The notes: generated by a model not told the origin, from the letters alone. A stretch of 64,000 bases of DNA from Sulfurimonas sp. hsl 1-7 (GCF_030577135.1 NZ_JAUIRR010000002.1:124001-188000); one strand, 5' to 3'. Positions 36,681 to 45,947 are shown, numbered from the stretch's first letter. Translations and numbers: made by a program.

Positions 36681-37807
36681 TGTGCCATCCCCACTAAAAT
36701 ATTTCCCACAAATAGACCTCCGAAAGTCCCTATGATGTAGCCCATGATCGCCATGAGCACTCCAACCCCTACAAGTTTTTTATCGTAAGTCGCGGCAAGA
36801 ATTGGAGCCGAGGCTACACCGCCGATGTTGCTGAGTGATGCCACTGCGATCGAGAAAAGATCGAGTTTAAAAAGTTTCGCCCCTAGTGCCATTAACACAA
36901 AGTGGATAGCCAAAATTAGAAACCCTGCAAGAACGTACAATCCCACACTCCAAAAACTCTCGATCACCGCTTGCGAACCGATGAGAGCTACCAAGATGTA
37001 GAGCATTGTCGTTGCGATCTCACTTGAGCCTCCAACCTCTCTTAGTTTTGTAAAAGAGCCGAAGATCCCAAAAAGTGTAGCAAGTAGCACTATGGTTGTA
37101 GTGGAGTTTAAAATAGTAAACTGAGTTGCCAAAAGTTGAGTAACAAAAGAGACTACGATTGCAAGCAGAACCAAAAACCAGTAGCGCTTCGCACCGACTG
37201 TACATGAACATCCGATCCCATTCATAGTCACGACACTATCGTCCGCTTTGCTCCAACGGTTGAAGTAAGTTGCAAAGGGAGTTAAAAAGAGTAAAAATGC
37301 CACCCAGATCGTATAGTTCACACTGTCAACGACAAGCGCATACGCAAAAGCATCTTCACTCACACCAAGAGCCGAACCGACAGCTACCATATTTGCCGTA
37401 CCGCCCATCCAGCTTCCCGCCAGTGCTCCAAAAGAGCTTGCGATCGTCTCATCGAATCCAAAAAGATACACCACTGCCATAAAACCGACTGCGATCGAGA
37501 CCACCGCCAACAGATAAGCGATGAGAAGTTTACATCCCAGTTTTACAAAGTCTTTTAGATCAACTTGCAAGAGGATCAAAAAGAGCATTGCAGGGAGCAG
37601 ATTTGTTTTTGCAAGTTTATAAATGTCGTGGATCGCATCGTTTTGTGCAAAGAGTTCCGTACTCGCCAAGAACATAGAAAAAGCGTAGATCATCACAACA
37701 GAGGGAAGAAAGGTGAAGACCTTGTGTTTTGACTTCTCTTCCAAAAAGTAAAATCCACTTGCCAAAATAGAAAGTGTAAGTAAATATACCAAAGGATTTT
37801 CGATCAC
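36677..37807 (-). CDS. DUF819 family membrane protein
   Basis: A 376-residue protein with ten or more hydrophobic helices and characteristic glycine-rich blocks (GALAGSWMGGTANMVAVGSA and SLSNIGGVASAPILAATY). DUF819 proteins are uncharacterised transporters. Coupling to the dipeptide epimerase by a 4 base overlap suggests uptake or export of a murein dipeptide; this is inference. Confidence 0.82.
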   Translation of the reverse strand: MIENPLVYLLTLSILASGFYFLEEKSKHKVFTFLPSVVMIYAFSMFLASTELFAQNDAIHDIYKLAKTNLLPAMLFLILLQVDLKDFVKLGCKLLIAYLLAVVSIAVGFMAVVYLFGFDETIASSFGALAGSWMGGTANMVAVGSALGVSEDAFAYALVVDSVNYTIWVAFLLFLTPFATYFNRWSKADDSVVTMNGIGCSCTVGAKRYWFLVLLAIVVSFVTQLLATQFTILNSTTTIVLLATLFGIFGSFTKLREVGGSSEIATTMLYILVALIGSQAVIESFWSVGLYVLAGFLILAIHFVLMALGAKLFKLDLFSIAVASLSNIGGVASAPILAATYDKKLVGVGVLMAIMGYIIGTFGGLFVGNILVGMAQ

Positions 37808-37943
37808 GTGTTGCCCTACTTTTTTGCTATAAGTGTAGTGGATTTTGGATTTTATATAGATAAAATGAAAAAAACACCGAATGAACCATTTAAATTAATA
37901 TTTTTAGTGTTTTTATATTTATCTTTCATCAAGACAAATACTA

Positions 37944-37949
37944 TATAAT
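37944..37949 (+). promoter_or_regulatory. -10 box of the pentapeptide-repeat gene
   Basis: TATAAT in a very AT-rich 190-base intergenic stretch, about 50 bases before the TTG start. Confidence 0.45.
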
Positions 37950-37997
37950 ATTTACTTTATTAATATTAGACTTAAATTCATTATAGGAAACATAAAT

Positions 37998-39236
37998 TTG
38001 GAAAATCATATTTATAGGGACGTACTTAATTTGGATGACTTTAATTTGCAAGAATTAGACTTTTCTAGTACAAATTATATTAGTTACAAAGAGAATGGCA
38101 TTCAATTTAAAAATCAGGACTTTAGTAATACAACTTTGAGAATAGACAAAAATTTTATCGATGAATGTAAGGAAGAAATCAGACAAAGGAGATTTTTAAC
38201 AGGTGTTGACTTCATAATTGATATAGAATTTAAGAACTGTCATTTTTCTAATATCATAATTAAAGAAGAAATTATTAATGCAAATCTTTTATTTGACTAT
38301 GATGAACAAAACACAAATCAAGAAATCGAAAAATTTATTCTTTTTGGTTGTACACTGAATGGAAAATTTTATATAAATAAACAATATTCAGGCAATAATA
38401 AAACTTTAACAATTAAGAGTTTAAAAATAGAGAATACTGTCTTTAAAAGTAACTTTAAACTTCATAAGACTGTTCTAAAAGAATTTAATATTGAAGACAC
38501 AGACTTTGAAAAACATGCTGATTTTTTTAAAAGTATATTTCATCAAGGTACTCTAAAAAAAGATGATATAGAAAAAATTAATGATAATGATATTGGTTTC
38601 AAAGCTATCAATTTTAAAGGGTTAGCACTTTTTGGAGACACAGAATTCCATAAAAAACTTATTTTTAAATATGTAACATTTGAAAGTTTCAGTCATTTTA
38701 GAAAAGCAAAACTTTTTAAAGGTTTAGATTTAGATTATTCAAATATTCAAAATGAAATGAACTTTTTTGATGTAACTGAACTAGATAATTCTGAAGCTAA
38801 AAACAATACATCACAAGAAACCTTCAGAATAATAAAACACAACTTTACTAAAATAGGGAATACTATTGAAGCGAATAAATATCATGCTTTAGAACTAAAA
38901 AAAAGAAGAAATCAATTAAAGATATTGTCAGCTGATTTTTTTAACTATTTGGTATTCTTTTTTCATTGGATTAGTTCTAACCATTCTCAGTATTGGGTCT
39001 TACCAGTCTTGTGGATATTAGCTATAGGTTATTTAACATACTTAAGTCTAGACAGTTTTGTTTGTGCCAGATATGGATGTAGTAATAACTTAATAGATAT
39101 GTTTAAATATATATCCATCATTAATTATGATGATTGTATAAAGAAAAATCCTATAATATTCATTCTAAATAAAGTTTTATTGGGATATTTTTATTATCAA
39201 TTCATTGTATCTATTCGTAAAGATACACGGAAATAA
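37998..39236 (+). CDS. Pentapeptide-repeat-like membrane protein, probable accessory gene
   Basis: A 412-residue protein. The N-terminal 270 residues contain irregular pentapeptide-type repeats (LQELDFSST, FKNQDFSNTTL, FKNCHFSN, FKSNFKLHKTVL, FSHFRKAKLF). A helical linker (TFRIIKHNFTKIGNTIEANK, ALELKKRRN) leads to two to three membrane segments at the C-terminus, an order seen in pentapeptide-repeat/ion-channel-like proteins. Function unknown. It starts at TTG after AGGAAA (37985-37990). Its DNA is distinctly more AT-rich than neighbours, with many AAT/ATT/AAA codons, which suggests later acquisition. Confidence 0.65.
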   Translation: MENHIYRDVLNLDDFNLQELDFSSTNYISYKENGIQFKNQDFSNTTLRIDKNFIDECKEEIRQRRFLTGVDFIIDIEFKNCHFSNIIIKEEIINANLLFDYDEQNTNQEIEKFILFGCTLNGKFYINKQYSGNNKTLTIKSLKIENTVFKSNFKLHKTVLKEFNIEDTDFEKHADFFKSIFHQGTLKKDDIEKINDNDIGFKAINFKGLALFGDTEFHKKLIFKYVTFESFSHFRKAKLFKGLDLDYSNIQNEMNFFDVTELDNSEAKNNTSQETFRIIKHNFTKIGNTIEANKYHALELKKRRNQLKILSADFFNYLVFFFHWISSNHSQYWVLPVLWILAIGYLTYLSLDSFVCARYGCSNNLIDMFKYISIINYDDCIKKNPIIFILNKVLLGYFYYQFIVSIRKDTRK

Positions 39237-39275
39237 TATACTAAAAATTAAATAACACATTTATCCAAAACTAAA

Positions 39276-39381
39276 TTTTAGACAAATTTTTCATAAAAGA
39301 GTATCATTAAATATTCCATTAAAAAGGGTACTCTTATAAAAAATTTCCCTTACCAAAATGTTAGATTTCCGCATAGCTAAA
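39276..39381 (+). pseudogene. Decayed internal-deletion copy of the DUF4139 gene's 5' region
   Basis: Bases 39276-39340 match 40332-40396 (the leader, ribosome-binding site and start region of the downstream DUF4139 gene) almost base for base, including the first 40 identical bases; the start codon is ATA instead of ATG. Directly after, 39344-39381 matches 40651-40688, which lies about 86 codons inside that gene, with 32 of 38 bases the same. So this is a remnant joined by a deletion of roughly 250 bases, followed by unrelated sequence. Confidence 0.8.
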
Positions 39382-39386
39382 ACAGG

Positions 39387-39392
39387 TATAAT
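39387..39392 (+). promoter_or_regulatory. -10 box of the EamA gene
   Basis: GGTATAATTACCC, 52 bases before the proposed start; AAGGAG at 39432-39437. Confidence 0.45.
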
Positions 39393-39443
39393 TACCCAAC
39401 TAAAACATATAAATACCGCTTTCATAATTTTAAGGAGCAACAA

Positions 39444-40325
39444 ATCAAAACCTATTTTCTAATAACTTTATGTGTCCTATTTTGGTCTGTAAACTTTGTA
39501 CTGGGGAGATTTGTCAAAGACGATGTAACACCTATGGAATTAGCTTTTTTCAGATGGTTTTTTGTTTTTTTGATGGTGTCTCCGATCTTAATCATCAGAC
39601 ACGAAAAAATCATCCATTCTCTAAAACAAAATTTTACAATTCTAACAGTGCTGGCAATCCTTGGGATCACAACGTTTAATACCTTGTTGTACTACGGACT
39701 TACATTCACAACTTCCACAAATGCTCTGATCATAAACTCGACGGTTCCGATCTTAGTACTTGTTCTCTCCTTCTTTATTTTAAAACAAAAGATAAAGTTC
39801 TACCAAACTACGGGGATCGTACTATCAACCCTCGGTGTAATATTTTTAATACTCAAAGCTGACATTGCAAATATTTTGACTCTCGAATTTAATGAAGGGG
39901 ATATTCTCATTATCATCACTTCACTATCGTGGGCTTTGTACTCTGTTTTACTCAAGTACAAACCAAAAGATCTCAATGATTTTGAGTATTTCTCTACAAC
40001 CGTGGCAATCGGTTTAATAGTCTTGCTGCCGTTTTATCTCTATCAGGGATACTCGCTTCAACAAGAACTCGAAGTGTTGCAAAACAACTACCCAGTTTTT
40101 TTGTATGTCTCCATTTTTGCATCGATCTCATCTTACTATTTATGGCATTACGGCATAGAGAAAATAGGTGCATCAAAAACGGCACAGTTTACCCACCTTA
40201 TGCCGATCTTCGGAATTATTTTAGCTTCGATCTTTTTAAAAGAGAGTTTACACTCCTACCATCTTTTGGGCGCTAGTCTAATAGCCTTTGGGATCTACTT
40301 ATCTTTATTTTACAAAAACACCTAG
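39444..40325 (+). CDS. EamA/DMT-family transporter; proposed ATC start
   Basis: A membrane protein of about 293 residues with ten helices and two EamA repeats (FWSVNFVLGRFVKDDVTP, LAFFRWFFVFLMV, AQFTHLMPIFGIILA). The first Met available in frame is at 39534, but the 30 codons before it encode the first EamA helix with the conserved FWS.NF..GR pattern, so translation must begin earlier. AAGGAG at 39432-39437 points to codon 39444, which is ATC rather than ATG. Substrate unknown. It is flanked by the decayed copy and the intact copy of the DUF4139 region. Confidence 0.8.
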   Translation: MKTYFLITLCVLFWSVNFVLGRFVKDDVTPMELAFFRWFFVFLMVSPILIIRHEKIIHSLKQNFTILTVLAILGITTFNTLLYYGLTFTTSTNALIINSTVPILVLVLSFFILKQKIKFYQTTGIVLSTLGVIFLILKADIANILTLEFNEGDILIIITSLSWALYSVLLKYKPKDLNDFEYFSTTVAIGLIVLLPFYLYQGYSLQQELEVLQNNYPVFLYVSIFASISSYYLWHYGIEKIGASKTAQFTHLMPIFGIILASIFLKESLHSYHLLGASLIAFGIYLSLFYKNT

Positions 40326-40331
40326 TAATAC

Positions 40332-40397
40332 TTTTAGACAAATTTTTCATAAAAGAGTATCATTAAATATTTTATTTAAAAGGGTACTCTTATGAAA
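40332..40397 (+). repeat. Second copy of a ~65 bp direct repeat (leader of the DUF4139 gene)
   Basis: Near-identical to 39276-39341. This copy holds the functional leader with AAAAGGG and the ATG at 40392. The two copies flank the EamA gene. Confidence 0.85.
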
Positions 40398-41720
40398 ACT
40401 CTCACATCGCTTCTACTTTTTTCATCTTTTTGTTTTGGCGCCACACTCTCTAACGAGCCTACAAACTCTTCACTCGTTGTTTACAACTCCAACCGTGCGC
40501 TCGTCCATGAGCAAAGAGATCTCAAACTAAGTCGCAACGACACCTTTATTGTCTACGACAATGTTGCAAACAGCATCAATACCGATTCTGTAAACATAAA
40601 ACTTCCAAAAGGGGTAACTCTTTACTCACAGCAGTACCGTTACGATCAACTTTCCCTTAGAAAAATGTTGGATGCCCACATAGCTAAAGAGATAACGTTC
40701 AAAACAGATAAAGATAAAACCAAAAAAGCAACACTCCTCTCTGTAGAAGGCTCACGCGCTTTAGTTAGGACAAAACAAAACCAGATCATCCCCATAAAAG
40801 TTGAAAATATCATCTTCAAAGATATCCCAAACACACTGATCACAAAACCCTCACTTGTCTGGAATGTGAAAAGCTCTAAAAACATAAACGCCCCGATGGA
40901 GCTTGAGTACCTCATCTCCAACATTTCACTCACTAGCAACTACATCCTCAACATTAACAAAGAGACGGGAGATTTAAGCGGCTGGCTGAGTGTCAACAAC
41001 CGTTCGGGAAAAGCGTTTCACGACACTTCACTCTCGTTTATCGCGGGTGATGTAAACTTTGTAAACAAGCCTCAACCCGTACGCTACAAAACTTTGGCCG
41101 CAGCCGAGATGGACACAAGCGTACAACACCAGTCATTTGAGGGGTACCATCACTACAATGTCCCTTTTAAAGTAGATCTGGCCAACAATGAAAAAACGCA
41201 GATCAAGTTTTTATCACTTGAAAATGTGAAGTTTCACAAAGAGTATGTAGCCCAGCTCTTTAACCCGCTACACCTCAAAGGGGAAACAAAACATGACGTG
41301 ATCCAGCATGTAGTTGTACAAGAGCTTGATCAGCCGCTTCCAAAAGGGGTTGTAAGAGTTTACTCAAAACTAGAGGGGCAGAGTATCCTTTTAGGTGAGA
41401 GTTCAATTGCACATACTCCTAAAAATACACAGATAGATCTCGCCATCGGCAAAGAGTTTGACATTAAAGTGCTCCAAACACTGATCGAGCGACAAGAGAG
41501 AACACATCATTTAAATGCAAAAGTACAATACGCCATCACCAACAGCTCGGACAACCAAAAAACCGTAATAATCCGTGTTCCTTTTAGTAAAGATAAAAGC
41601 GCAAAAGTTTTTTCAAGGGAAAAATACAGTTATACTAAGGGAAATTTTGTTACATTTACCCTTACGATTCAAGCAAATACAACAAAAACATTTACAGCAG
41701 AATTTGAAAGAAAGAGATAA
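40392..41720 (+). CDS. Secreted DUF4139-like protein
   Basis: A 442-residue exported protein (signal peptide MKTLTSLLLFSSFCFGA) with an N-terminal strand-rich part (SLVVYNSNRALVHEQRDLKL) and a C-terminal immunoglobulin-like half (NILNINKETGDLSGWLSVNN-type segment, then IKFLSLENV). This order matches DUF4139 proteins, whose function is unknown. Its stop overlaps the ATG of the exonuclease gene by one base. It is the intact parent of the remnant at 39276-39381. Confidence 0.7.
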   Translation: MKTLTSLLLFSSFCFGATLSNEPTNSSLVVYNSNRALVHEQRDLKLSRNDTFIVYDNVANSINTDSVNIKLPKGVTLYSQQYRYDQLSLRKMLDAHIAKEITFKTDKDKTKKATLLSVEGSRALVRTKQNQIIPIKVENIIFKDIPNTLITKPSLVWNVKSSKNINAPMELEYLISNISLTSNYILNINKETGDLSGWLSVNNRSGKAFHDTSLSFIAGDVNFVNKPQPVRYKTLAAAEMDTSVQHQSFEGYHHYNVPFKVDLANNEKTQIKFLSLENVKFHKEYVAQLFNPLHLKGETKHDVIQHVVVQELDQPLPKGVVRVYSKLEGQSILLGESSIAHTPKNTQIDLAIGKEFDIKVLQTLIERQERTHHLNAKVQYAITNSSDNQKTVIIRVPFSKDKSAKVFSREKYSYTKGNFVTFTLTIQANTTKTFTAEFERKR

Positions 41721-42460
41721 TGGCAAAATATATAATACTAGATACGGAAACAACAGGGACAGACGAACTCGATAGAATAATTCAGCTAGGATACTTAGTA
41801 CTAGGCGGCAAAGAGATAGAGGTTTATAACGAGTTTTGTTCAAGCGATATAGAGATCAAATACCCTGCAATGGAGGTTCACGGCATCACTCCCGAGATGA
41901 TCGCAGGTAAACCGAGATGTACGGAGATGGGCTCGTACCAAAAACTGCTAGAGCTCAATACTCCAGATAACTACATGATCATCCACAACGCCCCTTTTGA
42001 CATTGGAATGCTTCAAAAAGAGGGTTTTAATCTACAGATGAAACTGATCGATACTCTTCGTGTGGCTAAACACGTCTTTGAGGATGAAGAGGCACACAGA
42101 CTTCAGTACTTCCGCTATAAAATGGGACTTTACAAACAGGAAAAACAAGAAGCGGATGCTTTAGGAATCGAAGTAAAAGCGCACGATGCGATCGGAGATG
42201 TTTTGGTACTAAAACTCTTTTTAACTGAACTTAGAAAAGCTGTTCAAGCAAAATTTCCAAACGAAAATCCTGTTGAGAAGATGGTAGCGCTTACAAAAGA
42301 GCCTATACTTGTAAAAGTGTTCCGTTTTGGAAAATACAGAGGGAGAATGCTTCAAGAGGTAGCCGCTGAAGATCCGCAGTATCTTCGCTGGATGCTAAAA
42401 AGTATGGAAAATCTTGATGAGGATATGAGATACTCTATTAATTTTTATCTAGGAGATTAA
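41720..42460 (+). CDS. DEDDh 3'-5' exonuclease (ExoX/DnaQ-like)
   Basis: A 246-residue nuclease with the motifs ILDTETTG (Exo I), IIHNAPFDIGM (Exo II) and HDAIGDVLVL (Exo III with His), giving all metal ligands. A C-terminal RFGKYRGRMLQEVAAEDPQY segment is a DUF3820-type tail also found in ExoX-like enzymes. It should degrade single-stranded DNA ends in repair or proofreading. Coupled to the genes on both sides. Confidence 0.87.
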   Translation: MAKYIILDTETTGTDELDRIIQLGYLVLGGKEIEVYNEFCSSDIEIKYPAMEVHGITPEMIAGKPRCTEMGSYQKLLELNTPDNYMIIHNAPFDIGMLQKEGFNLQMKLIDTLRVAKHVFEDEEAHRLQYFRYKMGLYKQEKQEADALGIEVKAHDAIGDVLVLKLFLTELRKAVQAKFPNENPVEKMVALTKEPILVKVFRFGKYRGRMLQEVAAEDPQYLRWMLKSMENLDEDMRYSINFYLGD

Positions 42461-42461
42461 C

Positions 42462-43901
42462 ATGGTACGGAACTTTTTTGTTGGTATTGTTTTATTTTTC
42501 GTTTTTTTAACCGGATGTAGTACTAAAGAGCAAAGAGCGATACAAGTCGATCAGCCGATAAAACAAGACCTTCAAACAACAAAAGAGTTCAAAAAACCCT
42601 CTCTGCACGTAATCGCACCAAAAGGTGCAACAATCAAAATTCTCAATATTAAACCCAAATATTATGACGGCATCGAGCTTGATGCCGGAGACTATCTTGT
42701 AGAGGTAAGTAAAAAAGGGTATCAAAAAGTCACTAAGTGGCTTAAAATCGATAAGGCTACTACCTATAAAGTTGAGTTGCAAAAGAATCTCAACGTCTCT
42801 ACATTTAACTGGAAGTATGACAACCAGCAGTTCTACACACTCTACGATAAAAAAACAGATCTTATCTGGGCATTCCCTACCCCATATGTTGACTATGTAG
42901 AGAAGTACCAGCCTAAAGAGTATCTTCCAAAAACCATCGGTGTTACATCGAAATGGCCCAAAATCAACAGGGCAAAATTCAACACACTGATCTATAGCGG
43001 TAACTTCAGAGAAAAAGGAGATTCTTATCTCTTTAGTAAAAACAACTCTATGGTTTTGTATCTCCAGTCAAAACGCGATTCACAAAAACAGGGTTACGAT
43101 TCACTCTCACGCTTAACGCTTAACGGTCTTAATAACAGTTGGTCTATTCCTACACTGCAAGATCTACAGAGAAACAATCCGTTTAAAAAGTATCAGCAGT
43201 ATTATCAGGTTGTTTGGAATAAAGGGAACATTGTCAAGATGAACCTGCCGCTGCTTTACAGTTACAGAGCAAAAGACGGGTACCTAACAAACGGTGCACT
43301 CGGTTACAAAAAAAATAAAAACCTCTACAACGGAGCTCAAAGCAGTTACATAAAACAACTGCCACACGCACAAGGGATCTCCCTTATCACTCCTGTACGC
43401 AAGAAAAGCTCTGATGTAGATGCCATTGTCTACGATAGTACACTTTCAATCGATGAGAAGTTTATGCAGCTTTATGCGCTTCTAGGCTCAACAACGAAAA
43501 CAGCCAAAGCACTCTTAGGAGATCCAAAGTTCAAAGATATTGTGTACAATAAAAAAACAGGGAAGCTTGAAGCTACACTCTACTCAACTACAAACAATTT
43601 TCATAAAAAGATCTCTCTAAAAACAAAACAAAAAAACTTTTTAGATCTAAAAGAAAAACTGTTAGAAGAGCGCCTTGTTCCGGTGATAAAACTGTCTGTA
43701 AAAAAGGGTCATTTACGCTATAAATCTTTTACACTGCAACCTAACCGCGTGCAAGAGATAGAGGCTTATAGAGAAGCTAAACGCTCAGAAAATATCAACT
43801 TCTACAGAGAGTACATAAAACGCTATCCAAAAGCTCCAGAAGCTAAAAAACTAAAAACGCTGATCGAGAAAGAGTATAAAAATAAATATACCTCTTTATA
43901 A
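42462..43901 (+). CDS. PEGA-like lipoprotein
   Basis: A 479-residue lipoprotein with a lipobox (FFVFLTGCSTK, Cys at about 19). Residues 45-105 resemble a PEGA domain (YYDGIELDAGDYLVEVSKKG). The middle has a DUF1566-like pattern (WSIPTLQDLQRNN) and the end is a charged helix with a TPR-like EYIKRYPKAPEAKKL segment. No enzymatic motif seen. Probably a periplasmic binding or scaffold protein. Its end overlaps the antiporter gene by 6 bases on the opposite strand. Confidence 0.65.
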   Translation: MVRNFFVGIVLFFVFLTGCSTKEQRAIQVDQPIKQDLQTTKEFKKPSLHVIAPKGATIKILNIKPKYYDGIELDAGDYLVEVSKKGYQKVTKWLKIDKATTYKVELQKNLNVSTFNWKYDNQQFYTLYDKKTDLIWAFPTPYVDYVEKYQPKEYLPKTIGVTSKWPKINRAKFNTLIYSGNFREKGDSYLFSKNNSMVLYLQSKRDSQKQGYDSLSRLTLNGLNNSWSIPTLQDLQRNNPFKKYQQYYQVVWNKGNIVKMNLPLLYSYRAKDGYLTNGALGYKKNKNLYNGAQSSYIKQLPHAQGISLITPVRKKSSDVDAIVYDSTLSIDEKFMQLYALLGSTTKTAKALLGDPKFKDIVYNKKTGKLEATLYSTTNNFHKKISLKTKQKNFLDLKEKLLEERLVPVIKLSVKKGHLRYKSFTLQPNRVQEIEAYREAKRSENINFYREYIKRYPKAPEAKKLKTLIEKEYKNKYTSL

Positions 43902-45263
43902 TGAGAAGAGTATAAAAAACACCAATGCGATCAAAGCACTTAACAGCGCATAGGGAAGTTGTGTATTGACGTGTTCAACAACATCACACCCGCTTGCAAG
44001 CGAGGAGATGATCGTAGTATCCGAAATGGGTGAACAGTGATCTCCAAAAACCCCGCCACTTATAACTGCACCTATAACCAAAGCCACGTCTCCGTCAAGT
44101 GCTACAGCCATAGGGACTGCGATCGGGATCATAATAGAAAACGTCCCCCAGCTTGTCCCAGTTGAGAAAGCGATAATCCCGCTGAGTACAAAGATCACAG
44201 CTGCGAGTAACGATATACTGATATTTTCACTTGCAAAAGAGGCAAGATAGATACCCGTTTTTAGATCACTTGTCACCTCGCCTATTCCAAATGCAAACAG
44301 AAGTACCATGGCAATCGGAAACAGTTTTTTCCCTCCAATATAAGAGGCTCTGAGATAGTGTTTAAAACTCATCTTTTGAAGTACGACATAAAGCAGCAAC
44401 ATAAACACCATAGTTGAGATGGTAGTATAAAAAATGGAACTAGAACCGCTCCCTTTTAAAATGTTGCCATCCCCCGTGAGATATAAAAAGCCAAATACCG
44501 AGAACACCAAGAACAAAATCGGCAAAAGCATATTCCACACACTTGCACCGCTTGTAGATATGTGTGCAGTGCTTGGTTTATATACTTGCGATGCTTCCAT
44601 CCTTTTTGTATAAAGTCCAAACCAGATCACTACAAAAGTTACGATCAGTGCGCTGATAGAATAGAAGTTAAACACCACTGCATGGATCAAAAGTGAAACG
44701 CTGTCACCTGCGATGATGCCGCTTTCAACTTGTGTCATAATAAGCCCTAAAAGCAAAGCACCCCAGCCGTTAAAAAGTATAAGCGAGCTAATGGGTGCAG
44801 ATGTTGAATCGCATACATATGCCAGCTTTGCACGGCTCACCTTTTCTCTGTCACACAAAGGTTTTCCTACCGCACCGGCTATAAGTGATGTTATAGAGGA
44901 TTCTATAAAAATGACAACCCCTATAATATAACTTATCATCAAGGCCGATCGAGGGGAGTTTACTATGGAGCGTTTCTCCGTCATATACTTTACAAAAGAG
45001 GCAATTGCCCCTGAGCGCTCAAGTATCTCCATAATACTTCCCACAAGGATTGCAAACCCTAAAGTTTTAAGTATCCACCCTTTTGAGAGTAGAGTAATAA
45101 AAAGTGTCGCAACCCCACTAAAAGTTGTAACGATAGAGAAGTCGTTTATAATAAATACACCTAAGAAGATCGCACCAAACAAAGAGAGAAGAACATTCTT
45201 TGTGTAAAGTGCTAAAAAAATTGCTACAAGAGGGGGGATAATTGATAGGATTGAAGGTTCTAT
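43896..45263 (-). CDS. Na+/H+ antiporter, NhaC family; proposed ATA start
   Basis: About 455 residues, eleven or twelve helices, with NhaC blocks: FIESSITSLIAGAVGKPLCD, CDSTSAPISSLILFNGWGAL, STGTSWGTFSIMIPIAVPMA and GDHCSPISDTTIISS, all with polar residues in membrane-broken helices. The first standard start is a TTG at 45182, but the preceding 27 codons encode the conserved first segment (SIIPPLVAIFLALYTKNVLL). The upstream gene stops at 45273, so the start must lie between; AGGA followed by seven bases gives an ATA at 45263. No better candidate exists. Confidence 0.82.
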   Translation of the reverse strand: MEPSILSIIPPLVAIFLALYTKNVLLSLFGAIFLGVFIINDFSIVTTFSGVATLFITLLSKGWILKTLGFAILVGSIMEILERSGAIASFVKYMTEKRSIVNSPRSALMISYIIGVVIFIESSITSLIAGAVGKPLCDREKVSRAKLAYVCDSTSAPISSLILFNGWGALLLGLIMTQVESGIIAGDSVSLLIHAVVFNFYSISALIVTFVVIWFGLYTKRMEASQVYKPSTAHISTSGASVWNMLLPILFLVFSVFGFLYLTGDGNILKGSGSSSIFYTTISTMVFMLLLYVVLQKMSFKHYLRASYIGGKKLFPIAMVLLFAFGIGEVTSDLKTGIYLASFASENISISLLAAVIFVLSGIIAFSTGTSWGTFSIMIPIAVPMAVALDGDVALVIGAVISGGVFGDHCSPISDTTIISSLASGCDVVEHVNTQLPYALLSALIALVFFILFSL

Positions 45264-45272
45264 ATAACTATC

Positions 45273-45899
45273 CTAAAACTCTATCTCAAAAAGCATGATC
45301 CCGTTACGACCGAATGTTTCTCTATAACTTTCACACTCTTTTTGCTCGATGAATTTAAATCCGAGTTTTTTGTAAAAAAGTTCAGTTTCAAGCGAACCGA
45401 TCTCTATAATAGTCTGTGCTCTTCTATACCCTTTAAGGCGTGCAGTTAAAAGTGACTTTTGCATTAAAGACTTTAAAACCCCCACATCTACAAAACCGTC
45501 TAACTCTTCCATAAAGTCAAACATCAATGTACTTTTTCTTACATCGAAATGACAATCGTAAAAAGCTTCTAAAATAGTATTTGCATCTTCGCAACATCCT
45601 ATCTCTTGTAAAGCTTTTATAAATGTATCTTTATTAGATATTCTGGGTTCATAACTACAGAGTGTCCCTACGCTTTTCCCATCTATTTGAGCTATTAGGA
45701 AATTTTTATAATGGCAATGACTTTTCGACTCCGTTTGTGTAAGTTGTTCCAGTTTACCCAGTATTTCATCTGCAGGTTTCATCTCAAACAAGAAGTCAAA
45801 AAGACCCGTCTTTTTACCTGCACGAGAACTTTTCAATATCATTTGAGCAAGGAACTTTACATCATCAACTGTAGCTTGTTTTATCTGTATACCCATCAT
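45273..45899 (-). CDS. GNAT-family N-acetyltransferase-like protein
   Basis: About 208 residues. It opens with IQIKQATVDDVKFLAQMI, a typical GNAT first strand and helix, has FLIAQIDGKSVGTLCSYEP as the central strands and a C-terminal RAQTIIEIGSLETELFYKKLGF, the usual end where the acetyl-CoA arm binds; the R/Q-x-x-G-x-G/A loop is weak. The target is unknown. ATG at 45899 or 45896 follow GGAAAA; an upstream TTG is less likely. It precedes the NhaC gene. Confidence 0.75.
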   Translation of the reverse strand: MMGIQIKQATVDDVKFLAQMILKSSRAGKKTGLFDFLFEMKPADEILGKLEQLTQTESKSHCHYKNFLIAQIDGKSVGTLCSYEPRISNKDTFIKALQEIGCCEDANTILEAFYDCHFDVRKSTLMFDFMEELDGFVDVGVLKSLMQKSLLTARLKGYRRAQTIIEIGSLETELFYKKLGFKFIEQKECESYRETFGRNGIMLFEIEF

Positions 45900-45947
45900 A
45901 TTTTCCAATTTTATTTAAATCAAAACTTTCTAATAGTACCATACTTT

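Noticed and set aside
39276-40397. Composite transposon or insertion sequence made of the direct repeats
   Set aside because: The repeats are a gene leader, not IS ends; no transposase and no inverted ends.
45711-45947. Longer N-terminus for the L,D-transpeptidase-like protein
   Set aside because: That part is antisense to the GNAT gene; the signal peptide begins at the ATG at 45948.
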